Shown piece after piece: positions 9,510-19,194 of a stretch of 64,000 bases of DNA (positions are counted from its first letter, which is position 1; each line of letters begins with the position of its first letter). The notes under the pieces were generated by a model. That model did no database searches and had not been told where the DNA came from. It worked only from the letters and a program-made list of their open reading frames with translations. The stretch is from the NCBI RefSeq assembly GCF_001562015.1, contig NZ_LASA01000056.1:29030-93029 (forward strand), given 5' to 3'. The position numbers and the translations under genes are program-made. Source of the DNA: Endozoicomonas arenosclerae (GTDB lineage Bacteria > Pseudomonadota > Gammaproteobacteria > Pseudomonadales > Endozoicomonadaceae).

Positions 9510-10883
9510 ATGGCCAAAGCAAAATCCAGAAAAGCCTATGTCTGCACTGAATGTGGCAGCGAATCAGCCAAGTGGCAGGGGCAATGCCCGGACTGTAAAG
9601 CCTGGAATACTTTCAAGGAAGTAAACCTTGGTCCCGCAGCCTCTCCTGCTATCGGTGCAGCCAATAAATCCGGCTTTGCGGGAACGCTCAGCGGCCTGCA
9701 AACCCTTAATGAAGTTGATGTTGCCGAAGCCCCCAGATTCAGCAGCGGTGTTTCAGAATTTGACCGGGTACTGGGCGGTGGCTTTGTCAAAGGCAGTGCA
9801 GTTCTGATAGGCGGTCATCCCGGAGCGGGCAAGAGTACCATTCTGCTTCAGGTGCTTTGCCATGTTGCCCAGAGCATGAATGCTCTTTACGTATCCGGTG
9901 AAGAATCTCTCCAACAGATCGCGGCTCGTGCCAAACGCCTGGATTTGCCCACTGATCGCCTGAAGATGCTGGCAGAAACCTCAGCTGAAAACATTGTTGC
10001 GGTCGCCGAACAGGAAAAGCCGGGCATCATCGTTATTGACTCGATTCAGGTCATGTATATGAACGGTGTTGATGCTGCTCCTGGTGGTGTTGCCCAGGTT
10101 AAGGAATCTGCAGCTTTTCTTACCCGCTTCGCGAAACAGACCGGCACTGTTCTTCTGATTGTCGGTCATGTAACCAAGGACAACTCTCTTGCTGGTCCTA
10201 TGACCTTGTCGCATATTATCGATACCCAGATCATGCTGGGGAATACCGACGACTCCCGTTTCAGGGTCATGAGAGCGACTAAAAACCGTTTCGGTCAGGT
10301 CAATGAGCTGGGCATTTTTGCCATGACAGAAAAAGGCATGAAAGAGGTCAAGAACCCTTCTGCCATTTTCCTGTCCCGAACGCCTGAACCAACCTCCGGA
10401 AGTATTATCAGTGTTCTCTGGGAAGGTACTCGACCACTTTTGGTTGAAATCCAGGGACTGGTTGTTGAGTCACAACTAGGCAACCCTCGCCGTGTAACAG
10501 TAGGCCTGGATCAAAACAGACTGGCTATGCTGCTGGCAATCCTCACACGACATGGAGGTATTTTCACCAGTGATCAGGATGTCTTTCTCAATGTAGTTGG
10601 TGGCGTCAAGGTCACTGAAACCAGTGCTGACCTGGCAAGCCTGCTGGCCGTTGTTTCCAGCCTTAGAGACAATGCTCTGCCGCAAGATCTTTTTGCTTTT
10701 GGTGAAGTAGGTCTGGCGGGTGAGATAAGGCCAGTCGCCAATGGTCAGGAACGTTTGGTAGAAGCGGCTAAACATGGATTCAAGCGAGCCATTGTGCCTG
10801 CGGCCAACAAACCCCGAAAACCGATTGAAGGGCTGACGGTTGTTGCCGTACACAAACTGTCTGAGGCTCTTGAGGCTATATAA
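9510..10883 (+). CDS. radA: DNA repair/recombination protein RadA
   Basis: 457 residues. The N-terminal C4 zinc finger (Cys12, 15, 26, 29) is followed by a RecA-like ATPase with Walker A GGHPGAGKST at 101-110, the RadA-specific KNRFG motif at 258-262 and a C-terminal Lon-protease-like domain (from about 300). RadA is a hexameric helicase that processes recombination intermediates by extending branch migration. Length and domain order are standard. Its end overlaps the convergent gene 10876-11763 by 8 bp. Confidence 0.97.
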   Translation: MAKAKSRKAYVCTECGSESAKWQGQCPDCKAWNTFKEVNLGPAASPAIGAANKSGFAGTLSGLQTLNEVDVAEAPRFSSGVSEFDRVLGGGFVKGSAVLIGGHPGAGKSTILLQVLCHVAQSMNALYVSGEESLQQIAARAKRLDLPTDRLKMLAETSAENIVAVAEQEKPGIIVIDSIQVMYMNGVDAAPGGVAQVKESAAFLTRFAKQTGTVLLIVGHVTKDNSLAGPMTLSHIIDTQIMLGNTDDSRFRVMRATKNRFGQVNELGIFAMTEKGMKEVKNPSAIFLSRTPEPTSGSIISVLWEGTRPLLVEIQGLVVESQLGNPRRVTVGLDQNRLAMLLAILTRHGGIFTSDQDVFLNVVGGVKVTETSADLASLLAVVSSLRDNALPQDLFAFGEVGLAGEIRPVANGQERLVEAAKHGFKRAIVPAANKPRKPIEGLTVVAVHKLSEALEAI

Positions 10884-11763
10884 GCCCTTTGAACAAGAAC
10901 AGCCAGACAATATAGAAATACGTTACTCCCGCAATTAAGAGCTGCACCTGCGCAGCTCTTAATGCTTCATGCACATGCTCTCTCAGTGGAGGAAGGACTA
11001 ATTCCACAGGTTGCATAGGAAGGGGTTGCTGAAGAGGCAGATGAAGGTCTCCATGGACAAAGTGCTCTGCTAGTAAATCAATGCTCACCGCATTCCCAAA
11101 CTGCCCTGTATTTATCTCTCCTCCGGTGATTGCCAAGCCTCCGTCATGAGCCAGCCCCATCTGCAAATGCTCGGTATGGAGTATATGCTGCACCACTAGA
11201 TCGCCATCCGTAGTGCTTTCCTCCTCAAGAGACAGATCAGGAAAATGAAACTGGACTTGCCCTGATTCCTCAGCCAAAACGGTCACAGTATGTGCAAAGG
11301 GCACCCCCCCTGTGATAATACCTTCATTAAATACAAGGATATCGGCCTGCAAAGGATCCAGAATAAGGTAATCAGTATCGGTCTGTGTTTGAGTCAGAAT
11401 ATGAAACCCACCCACTACGACTTGTTCCGGGAGATTAAATGTTATCGAGGCCATAACCAATCCATTTGGATCGGTATAGGTGTATGTCAACCTTCTACCT
11501 GCCACGCTGTATGAAAAGGTCAGTCCCTGTTCACGGAGAAATCTAAAGTGGCTGGAAAATCTGGCTCTACTCCCGGTACAGTAAAAATCCGGCATCATCA
11601 TGACCCGAAAGCCACTTTCCTGCTGGCTAAATTCAACCCGGTACTGTTCATCTTCAGCTACTTTCAGCTTGAAGTTGCTTGCGGCAATAAACACAGCCAG
11701 GGCTTTCAAAGGAAGCAAAAAACCTGATAGCAACACGGCACTGTATATTAGAGTCCTGAACAT
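10876..11763 (-). CDS. Hypothetical exported or membrane-anchored protein, 295 aa
   Basis: Family not recognised. It starts with a signal-peptide-like stretch (MFRTLIYSAVLLSGFLLPL, then KALAVF). The middle is beta-rich with few charges. The last 25 residues (LIAGVTYFYIVWLFLFKGLI) form a hydrophobic C-terminal helix, so it is probably tethered to the inner membrane by its C-terminus with the body in the periplasm. Only one cysteine is visible in the mature part. The end overlaps radA convergently. No operon partner is evident. Confidence 0.6.
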   Translation of the reverse strand: MFRTLIYSAVLLSGFLLPLKALAVFIAASNFKLKVAEDEQYRVEFSQQESGFRVMMMPDFYCTGSRARFSSHFRFLREQGLTFSYSVAGRRLTYTYTDPNGLVMASITFNLPEQVVVGGFHILTQTQTDTDYLILDPLQADILVFNEGIITGGVPFAHTVTVLAEESGQVQFHFPDLSLEEESTTDGDLVVQHILHTEHLQMGLAHDGGLAITGGEINTGQFGNAVSIDLLAEHFVHGDLHLPLQQPLPMQPVELVLPPLREHVHEALRAAQVQLLIAGVTYFYIVWLFLFKGLI

Positions 11764-11935
11764 TCAACCGCTCACGTTTGTATCGATTCCCGAATGCCCT
11801 TTCAGGTTTTAATATTTTATTCGCTACACATTATGGCATTTGCCTGATTTGATGCTGGATGCAAATTTTCAGAATTATCGGGGTCCCAGCCATCCTGTTA
11901 TACTTCGCAGCCAAATTTTCAAATCAGGTTCCAAC

Positions 11936-12550
11936 ATGCTCAAAGGTCTTTACGGTGTAACCGACAGCCAGCTTCTCCCCGACGATCGTATTCTGCTGGA
12001 AGCGGTTGAACAGGCTTTGATGGGGGGCATGAAAGTTCTTCAGTACCGGGATAAAAGTCTCGATCATGACAAACGGCTTCGTCAGGCCAGCACCCTGAGA
12101 GTGCTCTGCCACAAGTTCGGTGCCTTATTTATTATCAATGATGATATTGAGCTGGCAGCAGAATCAGAAGCGGACGGCGTTCATCTGGGTCAGCAGGATG
12201 AAACTGTGGAAGCGGCCAGAAAAAGACTGGGAGATTACGCCATCATCGGTATCAGCTGTGAAGGCTCCCTTGATCAGGCTAAAACTGCTGTTGAACAGGG
12301 TGCCAACTACATCGCTTTTGGGCGCTTCTTCCCGTCTCGTACCAAACCTGATGCCAAACCGGCTGACATATCCCTTCTGCCAGCAGCTAAAGAGGCCTTC
12401 AACGTCCCTGTTGTAGCCATAGGGGGAATTACCGTGGATAATGCCCCACAACTTGTTGAGGCGGGTGCTGATATGGTGGCCGTGGTCCATAATCTGTTTG
12501 CTTCCACAGATATCCAGAACCGTGCCCGCACCTTTGCAGAATTGTTTTAA
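11936..12550 (+). CDS. thiE: Thiamine-phosphate synthase
   Basis: ThiE couples the HMP-pyrophosphate and thiazole-phosphate moieties to form thiamine phosphate. This TIM-barrel protein has the expected QYRDKS motif, the LIINDD-type phosphate-binding strand (ALFIINDDIEL), GVHLGQQD, and the C-terminal VVAIGGIT motif. ATG 11936 gives 204 residues, the usual size. An in-frame ATG at 11840 would add 32 unconserved residues. No TPP riboswitch was recognised upstream. hemL follows 13 bp later, probably in the same transcript. Confidence 0.95.
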   Translation: MLKGLYGVTDSQLLPDDRILLEAVEQALMGGMKVLQYRDKSLDHDKRLRQASTLRVLCHKFGALFIINDDIELAAESEADGVHLGQQDETVEAARKRLGDYAIIGISCEGSLDQAKTAVEQGANYIAFGRFFPSRTKPDAKPADISLLPAAKEAFNVPVVAIGGITVDNAPQLVEAGADMVAVVHNLFASTDIQNRARTFAELF

Positions 12551-12563
12551 TCAGGAATAGATC

Positions 12564-13865
12564 ATGTCCCTTCCCCATGAACGCTCAAGCACTCTGTTTA
12601 CTGAAGCCCAGACCGTGATTCCCGGAGGCGTGAACTCTCCGGTCAGAGCATTCAAGGGTGTAGGTGGCAAACCTGTATTCTTCAAAAGCGCCAAAGGTGC
12701 CTACGTTCAGGACGTTGATGGCAACAGCCTGATCGATTATGTAGGCTCCTGGGGCCCTATGATTCTTGGCCATAACCATCCGGATGTCGTCAGTGCCGTT
12801 CGTGATCAGGCGCTGGATGGTCTGAGCTTTGGTGCACCGACATCACTGGAAACCGAGCTGGCCCTGAAAGTCCGCGAGATTTTCCCATCCATGGAGTTGC
12901 TCCGCATGGTGAACTCCGGGACTGAAGCGACCATGAGCGCCATCCGACTGGCTCGCGGCTTTACCGGTCGTGACAAAATCGTAAAGTTTGAAGGCAACTA
13001 CCATGGCCATTCAGACTCCCTGCTGGTTAAAGCCGGTTCTGGTGCCTTGACCCTTGGTGTACCCAGCTCTCCTGGCGTGCCTGCTGCTCTTGCAGAAAGC
13101 ACCATCACCCTGACCTACAATGATCTGGACTCCGTTAAACAGGCATTTGCAGAAGTAGGCAGCGAAGTGGCCTGTATTATTGTTGAGCCAGTGGCCGGCA
13201 ATATGAACTGCATTCCTCCTGTCGAAGGTTTTCTGGAAGGTCTGAAAGAAGTTTGTGACGAACACGGCGCTCTGTTGATCTTTGACGAAGTAATGACCGG
13301 CTTCCGCGTCTCTCTGGGTGGAGCGCAGGCTCATTACAATGTTAAGCCTGACCTGACGACTCTGGGCAAGATTATTGGTGGTGGCTTACCGGTAGGTGCT
13401 TTTGGCGGCCGTAAGGATGTAATGGAGCACCTTGCCCCTCTCGGTCCTGTGTATCAGGCTGGAACCCTGTCCGGAAACCCTCTGGCCATGGCTGCTGGTC
13501 TGGCAACATTGAAAAACCTGAGCCGTCCCGGTTTCCATGCTGAGCTGACTGAAAAGGCCGCCAAACTGCTGGCAGGTTTGAAAGAGAAAGCTTCTGAACA
13601 CAGCATTGCCTTGCAGACTTCCCAGGCTGGCGCCATGTTTGGTCTGTTCTTTACCGAGCAGCCTCGCATTGACCGATTTGATCAGGTTATGAAATGTGAC
13701 GGTGACTTTTATGGTCGCTTCTTCCATGCCATGCTGGATGAAGGTATCTATCTGGCACCTTCCGCCTTTGAAGCCGGCTTTATCTCCGAGGCTCACAGTG
13801 ATCTGGAAATCCAGAAGACTCTTGAAGCCGCTGGTCGTGCTTTTCAAAAGCTGTCCATGAGGTAA
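12564..13865 (+). CDS. hemL: Glutamate-1-semialdehyde 2,1-aminomutase
   Basis: 433-residue PLP enzyme that converts glutamate-1-semialdehyde to 5-aminolevulinate, the first committed tetrapyrrole intermediate in the C5 pathway. It has the N-terminal [11 protein letters not shown] motif, [16 protein letters not shown] (phosphate and substrate binding), and the PLP-binding Lys269 in [17 protein letters not shown]. Full length. The AGGA site sits about 10 bp before ATG. It is co-directional with thiE and with the membrane protein that follows 13 bp downstream. Confidence 0.97.
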   Translation: MSLPHERSSTLFTEAQTVIPGGVNSPVRAFKGVGGKPVFFKSAKGAYVQDVDGNSLIDYVGSWGPMILGHNHPDVVSAVRDQALDGLSFGAPTSLETELALKVREIFPSMELLRMVNSGTEATMSAIRLARGFTGRDKIVKFEGNYHGHSDSLLVKAGSGALTLGVPSSPGVPAALAESTITLTYNDLDSVKQAFAEVGSEVACIIVEPVAGNMNCIPPVEGFLEGLKEVCDEHGALLIFDEVMTGFRVSLGGAQAHYNVKPDLTTLGKIIGGGLPVGAFGGRKDVMEHLAPLGPVYQAGTLSGNPLAMAAGLATLKNLSRPGFHAELTEKAAKLLAGLKEKASEHSIALQTSQAGAMFGLFFTEQPRIDRFDQVMKCDGDFYGRFFHAMLDEGIYLAPSAFEAGFISEAHSDLEIQKTLEAAGRAFQKLSMR

Positions 13866-13878
13866 TACATTTCACGTT

Positions 13879-14526
13879 ATGAGTTCACTGGCTCTATCGG
13901 ATGCGGTGCTGGCGGCAGCCAGCGCCTTCGCTGTTTTTTTACTCTGTCAGCAACAGGCTTTTGCCCAGATCCACAGAACAGCGACCAAAGGCGCACTTCT
14001 GGGCTTCCTGCTGATTACACTGGCAGCAGTATCCGGCACCCTGAAATTTGGCTTCTCAGATATCTGGACAGGCGTTTATATCTTTCTGAATAACGCTGCC
14101 ACCTATCTTTCACCGCCCCTGATTGGCACAGCTATCGCCCTGCTGCTATCCAACAAGGAGTGGAGCAGGCCAGCCTGGGGACGGATGATTATTGCCCTTT
14201 GCCTGGCCTATGAAATCACCCGCTGGTATGGATTAGAAACCCTTTACCGGGATGCCCTGCTGGCCGTCAGCCTGACAGTAGCCTTGTACACCGTTCTCAG
14301 AGCTCAGATAGAGCCTGGCCCAAAAGGCCTGTTATTGATTGCCTTTATCAGCTTTTTTATAGGGGGTCTTGTTATTGGCAATGAAGGAACTCTGGGTGGC
14401 TACCTCAGAATCAACCTGTTCCGATACCTGATTGCTCTTGGCAGCCTCCTGTTGGGTACCGGCTTATTCATGTTGTTGAAAAATCAGAACAAGATGGCCG
14501 AACAGGCGGGCACAAATCAGGAATAA
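13879..14526 (+). CDS. Polytopic membrane protein of unknown function, 215 aa
   Basis: Not recognised. About six to seven hydrophobic segments span the whole protein with short charged loops, ending in a polar tail (KNQNKMAEQAGTNQE). It lies 13 bp after hemL, so it is likely co-transcribed with thiE-hemL. No catalytic or transporter signature is visible. A hairpin follows at 14540. Confidence 0.6.
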   Translation: MSSLALSDAVLAAASAFAVFLLCQQQAFAQIHRTATKGALLGFLLITLAAVSGTLKFGFSDIWTGVYIFLNNAATYLSPPLIGTAIALLLSNKEWSRPAWGRMIIALCLAYEITRWYGLETLYRDALLAVSLTVALYTVLRAQIEPGPKGLLLIAFISFFIGGLVIGNEGTLGGYLRINLFRYLIALGSLLLGTGLFMLLKNQNKMAEQAGTNQE

Positions 14527-14539
14527 ACGGCTCCCTCTG

Positions 14540-14560
14540 CCCTGAGCTTCAGGCTCAGGG
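14540..14560 (+). terminator. Hairpin after the thiE-hemL-membrane protein cluster
   Basis: Arms CCCTGAGC and GCTCAGGG with a five-base loop, 13 bp after the stop codon. There is no T-tract, so it could be an RNA-end stabiliser rather than a strong terminator. Confidence 0.45.
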
Positions 14561-14611
14561 TAAGCAGTATCTATACTGCTTACTAATCAGGGTATTTGCA
14601 GGGAAGCAAGC

Positions 14612-16639
14612 GTGGACAATCCTCCTTCTACTCCATCTTCTGGAGCCATAGGCCCCAGTCAGTCGATTCAATCCCATTCTTCAGAGTCCAGTCAGGTCAA
14701 GGAGCCACTAAAAGGTAAACTTGATCGCCATGAAGTGACCGCTCTTGATGGTAACAAGGTTGAGAAAAAACTAGCGGATTCACCCAAAGAAAGCCGAAAA
14801 GCCAAGGCCTGGAAAGGTTTCAAGGACTTTGTGTCGATCAAGTCCTCTCCTCCCAGATATACCTACAACGCCAACGTTCAGGTAGGTGGGCAAAACTTCA
14901 GGGTCTATACCAACAGTCCCAACCTGAATGTCTGGACGAATAACCCTAATACCGTCGTCTCCAGTAATACCCCTCACACCCATGTTCAGCATTTTCATGC
15001 ACAGCCTTTCCAGGGTAATCCCTTTCAAATGCAGGTACCTGGCCTTGGCGTTTTACAACTGCAACAGCCTCTGGTGTTTCCACAAACACCTTTTAGCTTT
15101 CCTCCTGTTTATCAACACCCACCGGCTCCACCACAGCCTGCTAAACCGGTCTTTACCCATATCTATCAGGATGAGGCTGTCTGCAAGAAGATCGATCAAT
15201 CCAGAGTGACAGATCGATTCCACATGTCGAATGACCAGGTGGGACAACTGGAAAGCTTATCTAAACGCGAAGCCGATCGTTCAGAGCGCTTTCCAAACAC
15301 ACTGGATTCAGCTGTCGCAAAGCGCAAATCCTTTGATTACAAGCGACTGAATGAAATCGTTAAGGAGCATCAGGGCAAACTGTCAGAAAAGCTCCCCACT
15401 GAAGATGCTGCCATAAAAGAACAAGGCAAGAAGATGATCGACTCTCTTGAAGAAGGCATGAAGAGAATTGATACCATTTTCAAAACCGGCGTCCATTACT
15501 TCCCTGAGGAAGAAGTGGAAATGCTAAAAGACATGAGGCAGCAATTAAACAATGAGCGCTCTCTGGTGCTTCAGGTTTTGAGACAAGACGGTGCCAGCGC
15601 TGCTGGAAAGAAACTGGACTGGAAGGCTGCCACTGAATTCAAACGACTCGGATACGATCTCACCCATGACGTCACCCGACACTTGAGCGAGTACCAGGGT
15701 AAAGAAGCCAAATCTGAAGAAGCTCTAGGCTCAGGCAAAGCCCACACCGTCACAAAACTAAGCTTTGAAGAAGATGGTGAAACGGTTGAGAAAGTTTTCA
15801 AATCTGAAGATGCAGTGGATACCAGCCACTTTAAAGAACATACCAACAAAGACAAGTATCTGGACACCCAGCGCCCCAGATTCGCTGCAAGAAACCTGGC
15901 CAGTCAAAGTCTTCAGGATGCTCTTGGATTGAAGCTTCTGCCGAAAACCGAACTCACCGTCCACAATGGCAAAGTGGGTCTTTTGATGGATGTTGCCAAG
16001 GGCAAGCAACCTTATACCGCAAAAGAAGGGATAGCCAAAGATATCCCATTCGACCCCAAGGAGAATCCAAAGGTAGCAGCTGAAATTGCCAAAAATCTTA
16101 ACAGTGCCGAATGGCTGGATTGTTTCTGTGGTCAGCAGGACAGAAACACTGGAAATTATCTGATAGACCCTGAATCCGGCCAGGTCACACTGGTTGATAA
16201 TGACCACTCATTCTATCCGGGACAGTCTTCAATCGACAGTTCCGAGGTCAGAGCAGGTGCCTCGGGTTGGTTATCTCCATGGCCTGGACCACCCACTCTC
16301 ATTGACCGTGAAGTTCTGAATAAGCTCAATGCCACAACAGTCGATGATATCTCAGCAAGATTGACCGGTTTGCTTGAGCCTGAAGAGATCAGAGCCACCC
16401 TGAGCCGACTCGAAGAGCTCAAGGAGCATGCAGAAGTATTGGAAGAGCAGGGGCTGGTTGTGGATAACTGGGAAACCTGGCAAAGCAAAACCCAGCCACC
16501 ACTGAGCGCCATAGACTACATTCGTCGTCATGGAAGCCAGAGTGCTTACCTCAATGCCATTCCTGCACTCCGAACCACTGAGTCGGCTCCTCAACAAAGT
16601 TCAGGAAAGCCTCAGCCAAGAACGCCTTCAAGCTTATAA
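14612..16639 (+). CDS. Effector-like protein with a degenerate protein/lipid-kinase fold, 675 aa
   Basis: The gene begins with GTG 14612 after a GGGAAG site. The first 45 residues are rich in Ser, Pro, Thr and Gln, as in type III secretion signals. A Pro/Phe/Gln/His-rich stretch follows (about 90-185). The C-terminal half carries kinase-like elements in order: a glycine-loop-like GSGKAHTV (373-380), VFK with Lys397, a catalytic-loop-like GQQDRNTGN (Asp510, Asn515) and a metal-binding DND (529-531). The arrangement resembles PI3/4-kinase or actin-fragmin-kinase-like domains more than classical HRD kinases. There is no signal peptide or membrane segment. I infer a secreted kinase effector. The next gene starts 11 bp downstream and is probably its partner. 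Confidence 0.55.
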   Translation: MDNPPSTPSSGAIGPSQSIQSHSSESSQVKEPLKGKLDRHEVTALDGNKVEKKLADSPKESRKAKAWKGFKDFVSIKSSPPRYTYNANVQVGGQNFRVYTNSPNLNVWTNNPNTVVSSNTPHTHVQHFHAQPFQGNPFQMQVPGLGVLQLQQPLVFPQTPFSFPPVYQHPPAPPQPAKPVFTHIYQDEAVCKKIDQSRVTDRFHMSNDQVGQLESLSKREADRSERFPNTLDSAVAKRKSFDYKRLNEIVKEHQGKLSEKLPTEDAAIKEQGKKMIDSLEEGMKRIDTIFKTGVHYFPEEEVEMLKDMRQQLNNERSLVLQVLRQDGASAAGKKLDWKAATEFKRLGYDLTHDVTRHLSEYQGKEAKSEEALGSGKAHTVTKLSFEEDGETVEKVFKSEDAVDTSHFKEHTNKDKYLDTQRPRFAARNLASQSLQDALGLKLLPKTELTVHNGKVGLLMDVAKGKQPYTAKEGIAKDIPFDPKENPKVAAEIAKNLNSAEWLDCFCGQQDRNTGNYLIDPESGQVTLVDNDHSFYPGQSSIDSSEVRAGASGWLSPWPGPPTLIDREVLNKLNATTVDDISARLTGLLEPEEIRATLSRLEELKEHAEVLEEQGLVVDNWETWQSKTQPPLSAIDYIRRHGSQSAYLNAIPALRTTESAPQQSSGKPQPRTPSSL

Positions 16640-16650
16640 AGGGAACGCAT

Positions 16651-17217
16651 ATGAGCGAGAAACTGCACTCTAACAATGAGCTTGAAGCCGCCAGAAGTCT
16701 GATCCAGGGGGCAGGTTTACCTATGCCTCCCATTCCCAAAACCATTTCAGAGAAACTGTTCAGACCGGGAGATACCCGCTACTTCACTTCCAGAGAAAAT
16801 ACGCCGGGCCCCTGGAGTCTGGGCTGGTTTCTTGAAGAGGTAGAATTCGGGAATCCACAGAACTATGTCATGGTCGGCATAGACGGTCATGGGCAGGAGT
16901 CGGCTGCCACACACTTTTATCTGGTTGAAGAAGATATTGCGTTCTTTCACCAGAGCCAGCTTGTCAGCTCAACCAACCCGGAACTGGAAGAAGATCTTTC
17001 AGACCAGTACCAACTGATGGCAGTTATGGCCGTTGCAATGGCTCAAGCCAAGGAAAAAGAACAGATACCCGCAGACAGCCGCCTGATCATTGTTCGACCG
17101 ACTTATCGACAACCATTCTGGGGGATACAGCCCACCCCGGGGCACCCTATTGACTGGAAAGATGCTGAAGATGCATTGCTCGACGCCAGCAGCTGGCTGG
17201 CCAAAAGAATGCACTGA
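16651..17217 (+). CDS. Small acidic protein, possible chaperone or partner of the kinase-like protein
   Basis: 188 residues, not recognised. It is clearly acidic and soluble, with no signal peptide, and has a mixed core (YVMVGIDGHGQESAATHFYL, about 71-90). It starts 11 bp after the stop of the kinase-like gene with a GGGAACG ribosome site, so the two are very probably co-translated. Secretion chaperones are typically small, acidic and encoded beside their effector. An immunity or regulatory protein is an equally open alternative. The assignment rests on context only. Confidence 0.55.
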   Translation: MSEKLHSNNELEAARSLIQGAGLPMPPIPKTISEKLFRPGDTRYFTSRENTPGPWSLGWFLEEVEFGNPQNYVMVGIDGHGQESAATHFYLVEEDIAFFHQSQLVSSTNPELEEDLSDQYQLMAVMAVAMAQAKEKEQIPADSRLIIVRPTYRQPFWGIQPTPGHPIDWKDAEDALLDASSWLAKRMH

Positions 17218-17252
17218 TCGGGCTGGGCTTGTCTCAGGAATACACTGGTTGC

Positions 17253-17564
17253 TTATGCAGGAGGCATAGGGAACGGTTTAACGTTACTGCCCTTTGCTTC
17301 AGAGACTTTGGCAGCCCCTTCTTTTTCAACTTCATCAATGCGAATAATAGACGACAAAGGAATGTAACTGCGCTTCACACCTTCGAAGGTGCTTTTCAGT
17401 TTTTCTTCACTGGGATCAACCAGCAACTGACTGCGTTCTCCAAAAGCGAACTCTTCTACCTCAATAAATCCCCAGAGTTCACTCTGGAAGATTTGTCGTG
17501 CATAAACTTCAAAGACTTCTGATTCATTCTGAAAAATAACGCGAAAAACCTGGGATTTCGACAT
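17253..17564 (-). CDS. DUF1820-family protein
   Basis: A 103-residue cytosolic protein starting MSKSQVFRVIFQNESEVFEV. It has the family's core FIEVEEFAFGERSQLLVDPSEEK and FEGVKRSYIPL...IIRIDEVEKEG, conserved across gammaproteobacteria without an established function. ATG 17564 has GGAG four bases upstream. The longer frame starting at 17627 adds 21 unconserved residues. Confidence 0.85.
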   Translation of the reverse strand: MSKSQVFRVIFQNESEVFEVYARQIFQSELWGFIEVEEFAFGERSQLLVDPSEEKLKSTFEGVKRSYIPLSSIIRIDEVEKEGAAKVSEAKGSNVKPFPMPPA

Positions 17565-17643
17565 TGACTCCAAACACCTGTGACGCCGTGATTCGGTCGG
17601 ACGTATAAAATAAAAGGCGGCTAGCATATCACAGTCTGAAACT

Positions 17644-17718
17644 TCATGAGCTAATGAAAAACGAGGCCAGACCCGCGATAAGCCACAACAGACTCAGACT
17701 GATTCCGACACCCAACAT
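17644..17718 (-). CDS. Possible 24-aa hydrophobic miniprotein
   Basis: A short frame encodes a single hydrophobic helix, MLGVGISLSLLWLIAGLASF plus FISS. It lies between the divergent DUF1820 and secreted-protein genes, on the DUF1820 strand and about 80 bp before it. The ribosome site is weak, so it may be chance. Confidence 0.2.
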   Translation of the reverse strand: MLGVGISLSLLWLIAGLASFFISS

Positions 17719-17819
17719 CGGACTTTGACAGAAAGGCCAACCTTATCTAATAACAGTGTGTCCCCCATTTTCCTTTCCGCACTTTGCACTCTAGTTCCCA
17801 ATAAGCTTCCAGGCTCGTC

Positions 17820-18995
17820 ATGAATACACGTCTCCCGCTGATTATTGCTCTGACCGTTTTCTTTTTCATTCCTCATGCCTTTGCTACGGATCAATGCTCC
17901 GATATATCCGGACTTGGTCTGGAAGCAAGAGAGCAACGATTCACGGTTATGAAAGAGAGCTTTATAGGTGCTATGAAACCTTCAGAACACCTGGATCAGA
18001 TTCAAGCACTGAGTAGAGATCCAGACTTACTGGATGAAGCAGGCGACCTTACACTGCAGACCTTTCCCGACATTATCAGAAAGCAGTATCCCTCTGTACC
18101 CAAAGAGGTTCTGGATAAATTCTCTGAAAGGATTGAAGAACTCGACAGGGTGGCGGACTGCTATCACCATGGCAAGCGCAATAAAGATGCACTGATGAAG
18201 TTGCGTTATCGCAAGGTCAAAGCCACTGACAGCCCTTATATCGGTTTTTTGCTGCCCAAGAGAAAGGATCAGCCAAGACAAGCCAAGGTCGCCAGTGCTG
18301 CAACATGCTACGACAGACAGTGTGACTTCACCGTCAAAAATGTTGATGACCTGGACAAGGATATTATTCTGCTGGTCCAGAGACCGGCCCGATTGAGCAC
18401 TTCGGTCATGTATTCAAAGCCACTGACCGATCCTAAAGCAACAGCCACCAAGCCTTTGCCTGAGCGAGCCTATCTACTGGAACTGGATCTGCAGAAAGTG
18501 GGAGAGTATTTCAGCAAGCCTGAAATCTACATGCAGCTCTCCTACTACAACGGTGATCAGCTGGTACGCCAGGACACCATTCAAATTCCCTGGGCGAAAG
18601 AAAAAGGCATCAATAAAGGCAAGACTGAGCTGATCATCTGGCTGAATGCTGATTCTGTTCAGCTCACCCTGATGGAGAATGATTGGGAGATCCCTTTTCG
18701 GCTGATTGGCAAAATCCTCAGCAAGGCGGTTGAAATCGGGATGCAACTGGCCAGTGCCAGTCATCCTGAGATAGGCCACATCCAGAATGCTCTTGACACT
18801 CTCAGTAACCGTTCATCATCGGAAGCCCCGGATTTCTATGATGCTCTGGACCGCATGAATGCTGATGACCTGCTGGATACTGTTCGTCTTCAAAGGACAA
18901 ACCAAGGTACTTACATGCCTATGAAAAAAGGGGTTGTAAAAATGACACTCAAGCACGACTACACCCCCAAAACAAGAATGAGGAACGAACTATAA
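17820..18995 (+). CDS. Hypothetical secreted protein, 391 aa
   Basis: Not recognised. A clear signal peptide (MNTRLPLIIALTVFFFIPHA, cleavage after AFA) precedes a mature part with few cysteines (DQC near the N-terminus, CYDRQC around 160-167, which could form a disulphide). A beta-rich middle (about 150-280) is followed by a helical C-terminus. It is monocistronic; its neighbours are divergent or separated by about 200 bp. Periplasmic or extracellular location is inferred from the leader. Confidence 0.6.
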   Translation: MNTRLPLIIALTVFFFIPHAFATDQCSDISGLGLEAREQRFTVMKESFIGAMKPSEHLDQIQALSRDPDLLDEAGDLTLQTFPDIIRKQYPSVPKEVLDKFSERIEELDRVADCYHHGKRNKDALMKLRYRKVKATDSPYIGFLLPKRKDQPRQAKVASAATCYDRQCDFTVKNVDDLDKDIILLVQRPARLSTSVMYSKPLTDPKATATKPLPERAYLLELDLQKVGEYFSKPEIYMQLSYYNGDQLVRQDTIQIPWAKEKGINKGKTELIIWLNADSVQLTLMENDWEIPFRLIGKILSKAVEIGMQLASASHPEIGHIQNALDTLSNRSSSEAPDFYDALDRMNADDLLDTVRLQRTNQGTYMPMKKGVVKMTLKHDYTPKTRMRNEL

Positions 18996-19194
18996 GGCGA
19001 TGGTACTCACGTAATCACTGCATAATGGGTTAGAAATATTGCTCACTACCTTCCGGTGATCACTGCCGTTATAATGGCGACCTTTTCACCAGCCAGATCA
19101 GTTGTCACTGGTTTTGCTATTCTGAGTCCTCTGAAGCTGAAGAACTTCAGTTTCAAGGCCTCAGACCCGTTAAACAGCAGACAGGAATCCGGTT

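Noticed and set aside
11764..11935. TPP riboswitch before thiE
   Set aside because: The conserved thi-box elements were not found in this short leader.
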